A DNA stretch of 53,661 bases from Actinomyces sp. AC-20-1. Lineage in GTDB: Bacteria > Actinomycetota > Actinomycetes > Actinomycetales > Actinomycetaceae. The translations under genes were made by a program, and so were the position numbers. The notes beneath the pieces are model-generated. The model ran no database searches and had not been told where the DNA came from. It saw nothing but the letters and a program-made list of their open reading frames with translations. The stretch lies in contig NZ_JACJVC010000019.1 of the NCBI RefSeq assembly GCF_023369555.1, positions 1 through 53,661 of the forward strand, read 5' to 3'. Below, piece by piece: positions 33,611 to 42,259 of the stretch (position 1 is its first letter; each line of letters starts with the position of its first letter).

Positions 33611-34896
33611 GGGGATCCGGTCCTCGGTGAGGGAGTGAACTGAGCCTGGTCGACGGGAGCCAGGCGGTGGCGCCAGCGGTGCGTCTGAGCCGCGACGCCC
33701 AGGAGCAGCAGCCCCAGGAGAGAGACGACGGCGGCGCAGCCGCGCCCCGGACCGGTGCCGGTGAGGGCCCCGAGGGTGGGGGCGAGGGCACCGCCGTCGG
33801 CGAGGGCCGGCTCGGCCACGTGGTCGGCCACGAGGCCGATGAGGGCGAATGCGATGAGGTAGCCGCTCTGGGTGAGCACGGAGATGAGGCCCCAGGCACG
33901 GGCCTGGACATTGTTGGGCAGCTCGCTTCGCGCGATGGCGTCCGCCCCGGCATTGCCCAGTGGCAGGGCGGCGAAGAGGAGTGCGCCGACAGCGGCGACC
34001 CACACCATGGACGGGTGCAGGCACACCAGGGTCATAGCCGCCCCCGCTCCGGCCAGGCCCAGGGTGAGCAGCCGGGCGGGTGGTGTGGCGGACAGGGCGG
34101 CGACGGCGGCGGAGCCGGCCAGGAGCCCGATGGCGGCCAGCGTCTCGCACAGCCCGACGGCGCTGGCGGGGCCCAGGGGCAGCAGGATCGGCTTGAGCAG
34201 GGCCTGGACGGACCCCATGGCGAAGGTGACCACGACCATGAGGCCGATGACGCTGCGCACGGCGGTGGAGGCGGTGACGGCCCGCCACCCCTCTGCCAGG
34301 CGGGTCAGCAGCCCGGCGGGGTCGGTGTCGGAGGCGACCGTCCCCACCCGGGTACGCACGACGGCGGTCAGCGCGACGGTGATCAGGCAGGTCGAGGCGT
34401 CCAGCAGCAGGATGCCGGTGATCCCGACACGTCCGAGCAGCAGGCCCGCGCTCAGCGGTGCCAGGAGGTAGCGGGCAGCGGCGGTGAGCTGGAGCAGGCC
34501 GGAGGCCCGCACGTAGTTCTCGGGGTCGACAACATCGGTGACGGTGGCGCGCAGCGCCGGCTCGGTGAGTGAGGCCAGGCAGGAGGACACGAGCAGGCCC
34601 GCGCAGACGGCCCCGGTGCCGGCCCCGGCGGACACGGCGAGGTAGACGAGTGCCAGGCCCAGGACGGAGCCCCCGTCACCCAGGATCATCATGAGGCGGC
34701 GGTCGTGGCGGTCCGCCAGGACGCCGGCCAGGGGCGCCAGCAGGACGATGGGGGCGAAGGCGCACAGCTGGACGAGGCTGGCGGCAGCGGCTGAGGAGGT
34801 GGTGGTGTAGACGTGGACGCCCAGGGCGAAGGACGTCATGCCCGTGCCCAGCGCGTTGACGAGGGCACCGGCGACCAGGAGCAAGAGCGGGCTCAC
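33604..34896 (-). CDS. MFS transporter
   Basis: 430 aa with ten to twelve hydrophobic helices. The N-terminal MFS signature LAPLAGVLADRHDRRLMMILGD (residues 53-74) lies in loop 2-3. It resembles MFS_3/enterobactin-exporter-like drug efflux proteins. GTG 34896 overlaps the tetR stop (GTGA). Having both an MFS pump and an ABC system in one TetR operon suggests a shared response to a toxic compound. Confidence 0.85.
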   Translation of the reverse strand: MSPLLLLVAGALVNALGTGMTSFALGVHVYTTTSSAAAASLVQLCAFAPIVLLAPLAGVLADRHDRRLMMILGDGGSVLGLALVYLAVSAGAGTGAVCAGLLVSSCLASLTEPALRATVTDVVDPENYVRASGLLQLTAAARYLLAPLSAGLLLGRVGITGILLLDASTCLITVALTAVVRTRVGTVASDTDPAGLLTRLAEGWRAVTASTAVRSVIGLMVVVTFAMGSVQALLKPILLPLGPASAVGLCETLAAIGLLAGSAAVAALSATPPARLLTLGLAGAGAAMTLVCLHPSMVWVAAVGALLFAALPLGNAGADAIARSELPNNVQARAWGLISVLTQSGYLIAFALIGLVADHVAEPALADGGALAPTLGALTGTGPGRGCAAVVSLLGLLLLGVAAQTHRWRHRLAPVDQAQFTPSPRTGSPC

Positions 34897-35546
34897 GCGC
34901 TCTCACCCTGCTGGTCGTGGGCCCCGGGCTCACTCAGCAGCCGGCTGACCTGGTCGGGGGCGACGCCCAGGCAGCGGGCGAGGGTGCTCACGACCGCCGC
35001 CCGCCTGCGCTCGCGCTGCTCGGCGCTGGAGGTGACGACACCCTCGTCCAGGAGTGTGCCCGCCAGGGTGATGACGACCTCGGCGAGTCCCAGGGGGTCG
35101 TCGCAGCTGAGGTCGCCGGTGGTCACGCCGTCGGAGATGACCTCGGCGAGGACCGGGGCGAGAAGACGCAGCATCTCGTTGAGCACGAGGAGGTGGAAGT
35201 CGGCGTCGCGGGTGGTGTTGAAGTGCTCGGTGAGAGCCCGGGCGGGTGAGGATTCCTCGACCCGCAGCGAGCCGAGGACGTGCAGCAGCCGTGGCAGCGG
35301 GGCGAGCCCGGCGGCGGCTGCGCCGCGGGCGCGCAGGAGCATGTCTGCCGTCTGCCTCTCGACGATCCCCTGGAGGATCTCCTCCTTGCCTGCGAAATGG
35401 TGGTAGAGCGTGCCCTTGGCGATGCCCACCTGGCGCAGGATGTCCTCGACGGTCATGCGCTGGTACCCCTTGGCGATGATGAGCGCCTCGGCTGCGTCGA
35501 GGATCTCCTCGCGGCGGGCCCGGGCGGTCTTGACGGTGCGCGGCAC
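34893..35546 (-). CDS. TetR/AcrR-family repressor of the efflux operon
   Basis: 217 aa. The N-terminal helix-turn-helix spans about residues 10-55: RREEILDAAEALIIAKGYQ, then TVEDILRQVGIAKGTLYHHF, the core TetR motif. The C-terminal part is a divergent ligand pocket. GTG 35546 has AGGGGAG upstream and is chosen over far-upstream starts. A perfect palindrome 21 bases upstream is the likely autoregulatory operator. First gene of the operon. Confidence 0.9.
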   Translation of the reverse strand: MPRTVKTARARREEILDAAEALIIAKGYQRMTVEDILRQVGIAKGTLYHHFAGKEEILQGIVERQTADMLLRARGAAAAGLAPLPRLLHVLGSLRVEESSPARALTEHFNTTRDADFHLLVLNEMLRLLAPVLAEVISDGVTTGDLSCDDPLGLAEVVITLAGTLLDEGVVTSSAEQRERRRAAVVSTLARCLGVAPDQVSRLLSEPGAHDQQGESA

Positions 35547-35566
35547 GTTCTCCCCTCCCCCTAGAC

Positions 35567-35583
35567 CGACCGACGGTCGGTCG
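35567..35583. promoter_or_regulatory. TetR operator palindrome
   Basis: CGACCGAC-G-GTCGGTCG is a perfect 8-1-8 palindrome just upstream of the tetR ribosome binding site. Symmetric GACCGNNCGGTC-type sites are characteristic of TetR/AcrR proteins. Binding here would repress the whole four-gene operon. Confidence 0.75.
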
Positions 35584-35760
35584 ACAGGAATCATCATCAC
35601 CCACACGCTCCGGTTCCGCAACCCCCACTCTCGTGAGGACGACCCGCCCCGCACCCACGTGACCCCCGCCGGCGGACACCACCCCACGCGCGAAGAGCCA
35701 CCCGGCAGGACCGCGGGACGGTCTCCGGCACGCCGGCGTCCCCCCCCCACTCGCCACGAG

Positions 35761-35808
35761 GACAGGGGCGGGGCCGACAACCTCACGGCTGCCGGCCCCG
35801 CCCCTGTC
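35761..35808 (-). terminator. Terminator hairpin after the carboxylesterase gene
   Basis: A 16-bp perfect stem (GACAGGGGCGGGGCCG with its complement, 16-base loop) lies 35 bases past the esterase stop on the minus strand. The remaining gap 35584-35760 shows no gene. Confidence 0.75.
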
Positions 35809-35842
35809 GGCCGGAGAACCCCTCCTGAGCCCTCCCGTCCTC

Positions 35843-37516
35843 TCAGGACCGAGCGGTGACGATGTCCCGGTCGGTGTCGAAGACGACCCGGTCCTCGGCG
35901 ACGACGAGCGCGCCGCTGCGGTTGTCCCCGAAGCGCCGTCCCACCGAGCGCGGGACCCACTGCTCCCAGTCGCACCCGCCCGTCTCGATAAAGCGCACCC
36001 ACGCCCCGTGCACCGCGTCGGCCAGTGCCTGCGGGGCGCCGCCCGGCAGCGTGTGGCCCTCGCAGTAGGGCTCGAGGAGGCAGTCGAAGCTGAAGGGCAC
36101 GTCCATGCAGTGTGCCGCCAGCCCCATCTGCCCACCGGTGTAGGAGAACTCGTAGGCCCAGGACCCACCCGCCCGAGCGCCCGAGGCGGCGTGCTCTCCG
36201 CGCGCCAGGAGCCAAGAGACGAGCTGGCAGTGGAAGATCGTGTCCGAGATGAGGTCGCCGAGGATGAGGTGCCCGGCCTCGGCGTGCTCCGGGTGCGCGG
36301 CGAGCAGACGGTCCGCCAGGGCCTCGTCCAGCCCGCCCTCCACGAGGACCTCGCGCACGTCCCGGCCGGCCATCGCCTCGGCGAAGGCGAAGCCCGAGAA
36401 GGCGAAGTCGTGGGTGGTGGAGCCGGCCAGGACGGCGATGCCGGCCCCACGGCCCTCGCGCAGCGCCTGCGCGACCGGCACGGGGACGATCTCGCCGTCG
36501 ACGGTGGGACTGAAGGAGATCCCCGTGTCCGGCTTCCCGACGGCGGCCAGGCGCCCGGCCACCGCCGCCACCGGGTCCGGGCCGGCTGCGGCGGCGCCGC
36601 CGTCGTCGGCGTGCTCGTCCTGGGCGGTCAGCGCGTTCTGAGCGGCGAAGACCTCGTCGTAGGAGACGGTGCGCAGCCCGTCGAGGGTCGGCTCGACGCC
36701 GAGGGCGGCGGCCATGGCCCGGGCCCGCTCACGGTTGAGGTCGGCGGGCATGTCGGTCACGGCGCCCGACTGGGAGATGACGGCGCGGAACAGGCCCTTG
36801 GCCCGAGGCACCGTCATGAGGACCATCGAGTTGCCGCCGCCGGCACTCTGCCCACCGATCGTCACCCGCGCCGGGTCGCCGCCGAAGCGGGCGATGTTGT
36901 CGCGCACCCACTCCAGGGCCATGACCTGGTCGAGGACGGCGCGGTTGAAGGGCGCGTCGGAGCCCTCGACGTAGCCGTAGCCGTCGAAGCCGAGCCGGTA
37001 GGCGACGCTGACGGTGACGACGCCGTCGCGGTTGAAGGCGGCGCCGTCGTACCAGGGCGAGTTGTGCGAGCCGGAGGTCCAGCCGCCGCCGTGGATCCAC
37101 ACGAACACTGGCAGGCGCGCGTCCTCCTGCCCGGGGACGGGGGTGAAGACGTTGAGGGTGAGGACGTCGTCGCCGGGCACCGAGGGCTCCGGGATGGCGG
37201 GGTCATCGAAGATCGAGCCGCGCTGCGGGGTCGGCCCCGGCAGGTAGGCCTCGAGCTCGCCCTCCCAGGGGGCGCGCCGCACGGGCGCCATGAAGCGGCG
37301 CTGCCCGGTGGGCTCCTCCGCGTAGGGGATGGCGTAGAAGGCGGCCGAGCGGGTGCGGCGGGACTCGGGACCGCTGCGCTCGGGGTGGGAGACGATCTCG
37401 CGCCACAGGCCCCGGACAGGGCCGGCGGTCGTCTCGACGCGGACGGTGTCCTCGGTGGGGACGGCGATGGGGGTGGTGGCGACGTGCTCGGTGGTGCTGA
37501 TGTTGCGCAGGATCAT
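35843..37516 (-). CDS. Type B carboxylesterase
   Basis: 557 aa alpha/beta-hydrolase. The oxyanion loop is VFVWIHGGGWTSGS (near residue 140). The nucleophile elbow is TIGGQSAGGGNS (GQSAG, near 225) with catalytic Ser. EDARLPVFVW and DDVLTLNVFTP are type B family signatures, and AHCMDVPFSFDC near the C terminus supplies the likely catalytic His region (HCMDVPF). AGGAG precedes the ATG. Substrates of this broad family (esters, carbamates, para-nitrobenzyl esters) cannot be resolved from sequence. It stands alone, divergent from tetR. Confidence 0.9.
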   Translation of the reverse strand: MILRNISTTEHVATTPIAVPTEDTVRVETTAGPVRGLWREIVSHPERSGPESRRTRSAAFYAIPYAEEPTGQRRFMAPVRRAPWEGELEAYLPGPTPQRGSIFDDPAIPEPSVPGDDVLTLNVFTPVPGQEDARLPVFVWIHGGGWTSGSHNSPWYDGAAFNRDGVVTVSVAYRLGFDGYGYVEGSDAPFNRAVLDQVMALEWVRDNIARFGGDPARVTIGGQSAGGGNSMVLMTVPRAKGLFRAVISQSGAVTDMPADLNRERARAMAAALGVEPTLDGLRTVSYDEVFAAQNALTAQDEHADDGGAAAAGPDPVAAVAGRLAAVGKPDTGISFSPTVDGEIVPVPVAQALREGRGAGIAVLAGSTTHDFAFSGFAFAEAMAGRDVREVLVEGGLDEALADRLLAAHPEHAEAGHLILGDLISDTIFHCQLVSWLLARGEHAASGARAGGSWAYEFSYTGGQMGLAAHCMDVPFSFDCLLEPYCEGHTLPGGAPQALADAVHGAWVRFIETGGCDWEQWVPRSVGRRFGDNRSGALVVAEDRVVFDTDRDIVTARS

Positions 37517-37633
37517 GGGGGCTCCTTGGAGGCCGGGGTCACAGGATAAGGGTCCGGAGCAGGGTGAGGGCGCAGACGCCCGGGCCCGGCCCGCGCAGGA
37601 CCGGCCCCTCCTCAGACAGCCCGAGCCCTGCCC

Positions 37634-38443
37634 TCAGCGGCCCAGGACCTCGAGGGCGAGGCTCGGCACGTCGGTGACGACGGCGTCCACGCGCATGGCG
37701 GCCAGGCGCCGCATCTGGGCGGGGTCGTCGATGGTCCACACGTGGACCTCGAGGCCGGCCCGGTGGCTGGCGGCGACGAAGCGCTCGGTGACGACGGGCA
37801 CCCCGCGGTAGGCGACGGGCACCTGCACGGCGTCGGTGCGCGAGCACTCCTGCGACCAGCTCCAGCGGGTGCGCGGCAGGCTGAAGCCCGTCTCAGCGCT
37901 GACCATGAGGCTGGCGACGTCGCTCACCCCCAGGGAGGTGCGCGCCCGGGGCTCCTGGCGGCGCAGGACCGCCAGGCGGCGCCCGGAGAAGGAGGCGAAG
38001 CGCACGCGCTCGAGGGCGTCAGCGGCGCGCACCGCCTGGATCGCGCCCTGCACGACGGCGGACTCCTTGAGGTCCACGTTGAGGCACAGGTCCGGGTGGG
38101 CGTCCAGCACCTCATCCAGGCGCACGGGCGCGCGCCCGTCACCGGCGTCGAGCCCGGCCAGCTCCTCCCAGGTCAGGTCCGCGATGGCACGGGGGTCGCC
38201 GGTGGTGCGTGCCAGGTCCGGGTCGTGGGCGAGGACGACGACGCCGTCGCGGGTGGCGCGCAGGTCCGTCTCCAGCCACTGCAGCCCGAGCTCCGTCACG
38301 TGCTCGACGGCGCTCCACGTGTTCTCGGGGCCCTCGGCGGCGCCACCGCGGTGGGCGACGACCTGGCAGCGGCGTGCGGGGCGGGGGGCGTCGTCCCACC
38401 CGTCGGGGGAGGCGCCGGCGCGCCCGGGCTGAGCTGAGCTCAT
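37634..38443 (-). CDS. Glycerophosphodiester phosphodiesterase
   Basis: 269 aa. It hydrolyses glycerophosphodiesters to glycerol 3-phosphate and an alcohol. TIM-barrel motifs: VAHRGGAAEGPENTWSA (catalytic HRG and PENT), LETDLRATRDGVVVLAHDPDL (ExD metal ligands, second catalytic His) and LNVDLKE. C-terminal VHVWTIDDPAQMRRL is also typical. No signal peptide, so probably cytoplasmic. Confidence 0.92.
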   Translation of the reverse strand: MSSAQPGRAGASPDGWDDAPRPARRCQVVAHRGGAAEGPENTWSAVEHVTELGLQWLETDLRATRDGVVVLAHDPDLARTTGDPRAIADLTWEELAGLDAGDGRAPVRLDEVLDAHPDLCLNVDLKESAVVQGAIQAVRAADALERVRFASFSGRRLAVLRRQEPRARTSLGVSDVASLMVSAETGFSLPRTRWSWSQECSRTDAVQVPVAYRGVPVVTERFVAASHRAGLEVHVWTIDDPAQMRRLAAMRVDAVVTDVPSLALEVLGR

Positions 38444-38467
38444 GGTTCCCTCCGGTCTCCGGCTGCC

Positions 38468-39484
38468 TCAGGAGCAGTCGGTGGTCAGGTCGATGGCGTG
38501 GTGCTCGACGAGCCAGGCCGCCGGGTTGACGGTGCTCTCGTCGGAGGAGTCGTCCGCGGTGCGCACCTCGAAGTGCAGGTGCGGTCCCGTGGAGTAGCCG
38601 GTGGAGCCGACGCCGGCGATGAGCTGGCCCGCCGTCACGGTGTCGCCCTTCTCGACGTAGATGCCGTCGGCGTACATGTGCAGGTAGGAGGTGTACCAGA
38701 CCTCGCCGTCGATCTCGTGGCGGATGGTGACGGTGCCCGTGGAGCCGACCATGCCCGCGGTGGTGACGGTGCCCGCCGCGACGGCGTAGATGGGGGTGCC
38801 GACGCTGGCGGAGTAGTCCTGGCCGGCGTGGAGCTTGAGGTAGCCCAGGGTCGGGTGGATGCGGTAGCCGTACTCGGAGGAGACCGTGTAGGTGCCCGCG
38901 ACCATGGGATTGAACAGCTCGGGGGCGGTGTTGAAGGCCGTCGTGTCCCCGGAGGCACCCGAGCGCTGGGGCGCGCAGGTGACGGCGGCGTTCTGGCGGG
39001 CCTCGCGGATGCGCGCGAGGGTGGCGGCATCCGGCACGTTGGACAGCGGGGCGTCCGTGGTGGAGTCGACGTCGGCGTCGGAGCCCAGGACGGCGGCGGC
39101 CACCGAGGTGGCGGCGGCGGTAGCCGGTGCGGATCCCGCGGCGCCGTCCTCACCCGCGGTGACGGCGCTGGTGACCCCGACGGCGGCGGGCGCGCCGAGG
39201 TGGTCGGACAGGGGCGCCAGCACGGTGACGGCGGCCAGGACCGCGAGGACGGCGGCGCGGCCGACGGTGCCCATCGGAGCGCTCTCGCGGCGGTGGGGGC
39301 GCGAGCGGTGGCGGCGGTGGACCTCGGCGGCGACGGGCACGGTGCCCGCGCTGGTGCCCGCAGGGGCCCGGGGCGGCGCTGGGACCCGGGAGGCGCCGTC
39401 CGCGTGGGAGCGTGCAGCGCCGGCACGGGCGGCGGCTCGTTCCGCCTCCCGCCTCTCACGACGGGTCATGGGCTGCGCTGTCAC
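38468..39484 (-). CDS. M23-family (LytM-like) peptidase, membrane-anchored
   Basis: 338 aa. A basic cytoplasmic N terminus (RRERREAERAAARAG) precedes one membrane segment (AAVLAVLAAVTVLAPLS, about residues 75-92), an Ala/Thr-rich stalk and a C-terminal M23 domain. Zinc ligands and catalytic residues are visible in HAGQDYS (HxxxD), YTSYLHM and GPHLHFEVR (HxH). It probably cuts peptidoglycan peptides or activates such enzymes. The start may be GTG 39484, eight bases after a TATCGT box (leaderless), or ATG 39469. Confidence 0.88.
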   Translation of the reverse strand: MTAQPMTRRERREAERAAARAGAARSHADGASRVPAPPRAPAGTSAGTVPVAAEVHRRHRSRPHRRESAPMGTVGRAAVLAVLAAVTVLAPLSDHLGAPAAVGVTSAVTAGEDGAAGSAPATAAATSVAAAVLGSDADVDSTTDAPLSNVPDAATLARIREARQNAAVTCAPQRSGASGDTTAFNTAPELFNPMVAGTYTVSSEYGYRIHPTLGYLKLHAGQDYSASVGTPIYAVAAGTVTTAGMVGSTGTVTIRHEIDGEVWYTSYLHMYADGIYVEKGDTVTAGQLIAGVGSTGYSTGPHLHFEVRTADDSSDESTVNPAAWLVEHHAIDLTTDCS

Positions 39485-39536
39485 CCGAGGGACGATATCC
39501 CCGCCCGGCGACGAGCGCCAGGACGGGGCTCACACG

Positions 39537-40604
39537 TCAGGACTGCCCGAGCTCGCGGCGCAGGTACTCCTCGCGCTGCATCGCGTCGTTGACCTCCCCG
39601 ACGAGCTCCTCGAGGATGTCCTCGAGGAAGACGACGCCCATGAGGTCCCCGTCAGGGTCCTCGACGCGGCCCAGGTGCGCGCCGCTGCGCTGCATGGCGA
39701 CGAGCACCTCCTCGACCTCGTCCTCGGGGCGCACGGGGACCATGGCCCGCTCCAGCCACGACGGGACCGGCTGGTCGCGCTCCTCGTCCTCGGCGTAGAG
39801 CACGTCCTTGAGGTGCAGGTAGCCGCGGATGCTGCCGTCCGCGCCCGCGACCGGGAAGCGCGAGTAGCCGGTGACGGTGACGGCGTGCTCGACGTCGGCC
39901 GGCGCGCAGCCGGCGGGCAGCGTCACGAGGTCCTCGAGGGGGACCATGACGGTGGCAGCGGTCTCCTCGGAGAACTCCAGGGCCCCCGTCAGCAGGCCGG
40001 TGTCGTCGTCGAGGACGCCCTCGGCCGTGGACCGCTCGACGATGGAGGCGACCTCGGCGGCGTTGAAGGTCGCGGAGACCTCCTCCTTCGTCTCGATGCC
40101 GAACAGGCCGAGCACCCAGTTGGCGAACCCGTTGAGGGCGGTGATGACGGGGCCGAAGAGTGTCGAGACCCACACGAGGGGCGGGGCGAGCAGGCGCACC
40201 GCGGTCTCGGGCGCGGAGATCGACATGTTCTTGGGCACCATCTCGCCGACGACGACGTGGACGTAGACGACCAGGACCAGCGCGATGAGCACGGCGACGG
40301 CGTGCGCCCCCGCGGCCCCGACGCCGACCTTCTCGAGCCACGGCTGGATGAGGTGGGCGATGGCGGGCTCGGCGACGACGCCCAGGCCGGTGGAGCACAG
40401 GGTGACGCCCAGCTGGGCGGTGGCGAGCATCCGGGAGACGTGCTCCAGCGCCCACAGGGCGGTGCGGGCGCGCGCGTCGCCGGCCTCGGCCAGGGGCTCG
40501 AGCTGGGCGCGGCGCGCGGAGGTGACGGCGAACTCGGCGCCGACGAAGAAGGCGTTGCCCACTAGCAGCAGGACGGTGACGAGCATGGCGACGGGGGCGC
40601 TCAC
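39537..40604 (-). CDS. CNNM/CorC-family membrane protein with CBS pair (short form)
   Basis: 355 aa. N-terminal CNNM (DUF21) domain with three to four helices (MLVTVLLLVGNAFFVGAEFA; VGEMVPKN motif near 120) followed by two CBS domains (about 205-335: GYSRFPVAGADGSIRGYLHLKDVL and LMGVVFLEDILEELVGEV). The family is linked to Mg2+/Co2+ efflux. The C-terminal CorC_HlyC domain is absent. GTG 40604 overlaps the upstream gene's stop, so the two CNNM proteins are co-made and may form a hetero-oligomer. Confidence 0.88.
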   Translation of the reverse strand: MSAPVAMLVTVLLLVGNAFFVGAEFAVTSARRAQLEPLAEAGDARARTALWALEHVSRMLATAQLGVTLCSTGLGVVAEPAIAHLIQPWLEKVGVGAAGAHAVAVLIALVLVVYVHVVVGEMVPKNMSISAPETAVRLLAPPLVWVSTLFGPVITALNGFANWVLGLFGIETKEEVSATFNAAEVASIVERSTAEGVLDDDTGLLTGALEFSEETAATVMVPLEDLVTLPAGCAPADVEHAVTVTGYSRFPVAGADGSIRGYLHLKDVLYAEDEERDQPVPSWLERAMVPVRPEDEVEEVLVAMQRSGAHLGRVEDPDGDLMGVVFLEDILEELVGEVNDAMQREEYLRRELGQS

Positions 40605-41929
40605 CGGGCCTCCTCCCGCTCGTCGTCGGCCTCGGGCACGGGGGTCACGCGCAGGCGGGTCACGCGCCGGCCCTCCATCGCGACGACGGTCATGAGGGCG
40701 CGCGGGGTGCTCACCCGGTCACCGAGGGCGGGGACGCGGCCGAGCTCGGACATCACCAGGCCGCCGAGCGTCTCGTAGGGGCCGTCGTCGGGCACGTGCA
40801 GGCCGGAGGTGCTGGCCAGCTCGTCGGGGCGCATCCACCCGGGCACGAGCCAGTCGCCGCAGGCGTCGCGGTGGGCGCCGTTGCGGCGGCGGTCGTGCTC
40901 GTCGGCGACGTCCCCGACGATCTCCTCCACCGCGTCCTCCAGGGTGACGACGCCGGCGGTGCCGCCGTACTCGTCGACGACGAGGGCCATCTGGCTGCCG
41001 GCGGCCCGCAGCTCGACCAGCAGGCTGGCCAGCGGCATGGTCTCGGGCACGCGGGGCACGGGGGTCATGAGGGAGCCGGAGGAGACCGGCACGGCTGCGC
41101 GCCGCTCGTAGGGCACGGCGATGACGCGCCGCAGGTGGACGACGCCGAGGACGTCGTCCACGTCCTCGCCGGTGACGGGGAAGCGCGAGTGGCCGGTGGC
41201 GCGCGCCAGGGCGACGACGGCGTCCGCCGTGTCCTGGGCGTCGAGGGTGTGCAAGCGGCCGCGGTCCGTCATGACGTCGACGGCGGTGAGCTCGCCGACG
41301 CCGATGGACCGGGTGAGCAGGGTGGCGGTGGAGACGTCGAGGGTGCCCTCCTCGGCGCTGTGGCGCACGAGGGCGGCGAGCTCGCTGGCGGAGCGGGTGC
41401 CGCTGATCTCCTCGGCGGGCTCGATGCCCATGCGGTGCAGCACCGTGTTGGCCGTGTCGTTGAGGACCTTGATGAGGGGTCCCAGGACGGTGGAGAAGGC
41501 CATGAGGAGGGGGGCGACGAGGCCGGCGGCCCGCATGGGGTCGGCCAGGGTCGCGTTCTTGGGGATGAGCTCGCCGACCACCATGGAGAAGGCGTTGACG
41601 ATGACGAGGGCGGCGACGACGGCGGCCCCAGTGGCCAGGGACTCCGCCACCCAGCTGCTCATGAGGCGCGTGAGGATCTTCGCCAGCGCGTCCTGCATCG
41701 TGTAGCCGAGCAGGATCGTCGTCAGGGTGATGCCCACCTGGGCGCCGCTGAGCAGGGTGGACAGCCGTGACAGGGCCTTGCGGACCGTCTCGGCGCGGTG
41801 CTCTCCGGCGGCGGCGCGGGTCTCGACGGTGGAGGGGTCGAGGGCGACGAGGCTGAACTCGCCGGCGACGAAGACGGCGGTGCCGGCGGTCAGGACGACG
41901 CCGACCAGGATCATGATCCAGTCGCTCAT
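40601..41929 (-). CDS. CNNM/CorC-family membrane protein with CBS pair and CorC domain
   Basis: 442 aa. DUF21 membrane domain ([29 protein letters not shown] near 120), CBS pair (about 205-335, with [25 protein letters not shown]) and a C-terminal CorC_HlyC domain ([19 protein letters not shown]). The complete form of the family. First gene of a two-gene operon divergent from kgd. Confidence 0.9.
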   Translation of the reverse strand: MSDWIMILVGVVLTAGTAVFVAGEFSLVALDPSTVETRAAAGEHRAETVRKALSRLSTLLSGAQVGITLTTILLGYTMQDALAKILTRLMSSWVAESLATGAAVVAALVIVNAFSMVVGELIPKNATLADPMRAAGLVAPLLMAFSTVLGPLIKVLNDTANTVLHRMGIEPAEEISGTRSASELAALVRHSAEEGTLDVSTATLLTRSIGVGELTAVDVMTDRGRLHTLDAQDTADAVVALARATGHSRFPVTGEDVDDVLGVVHLRRVIAVPYERRAAVPVSSGSLMTPVPRVPETMPLASLLVELRAAGSQMALVVDEYGGTAGVVTLEDAVEEIVGDVADEHDRRRNGAHRDACGDWLVPGWMRPDELASTSGLHVPDDGPYETLGGLVMSELGRVPALGDRVSTPRALMTVVAMEGRRVTRLRVTPVPEADDEREEAR

Positions 41930-42153
41930 GCCGGTGCCCCCCGGCGCGGGGCCGCGAGCGCGCCGTCCGTGCGGCGGGCGCTCGCGAGGTGGGGACTGTC
42001 GGGCTCTGCGGGCTGGGCGCTCGCGCAGGCGGTGCGCCTGCGGGCCCGGCGGGAGTGTCGTCGCATAGTGGCTCGCACGCTATCACCCGGGGCGTGCCGG
42101 CCCGCCGGCTCCTCGCCTTGGGCGGACAGGTGCGCGGTGACTCGTGCGTCAGC

Positions 42154-42182
42154 CGGACACGGGCCCAACGTCCCACTAGCAT
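42154..42182 (+). promoter_or_regulatory. Putative kgd promoter
   Basis: CGGACA (42154-42159), 17 bases, TAGCAT (42177-42182). Transcription would start near 42189, 70 bases before the GTG. It lies in the 330-bp divergent gap between the CNNM operon and kgd, which shows no other gene. Confidence 0.5.
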
Positions 42183-42259
42183 TCTGGTCCAGGGCACGTG
42201 GACGGGCCACCGGGCCCGCCCCGGGCCCGCAGTGCCACCGCGATGAGGAGGGACCCACT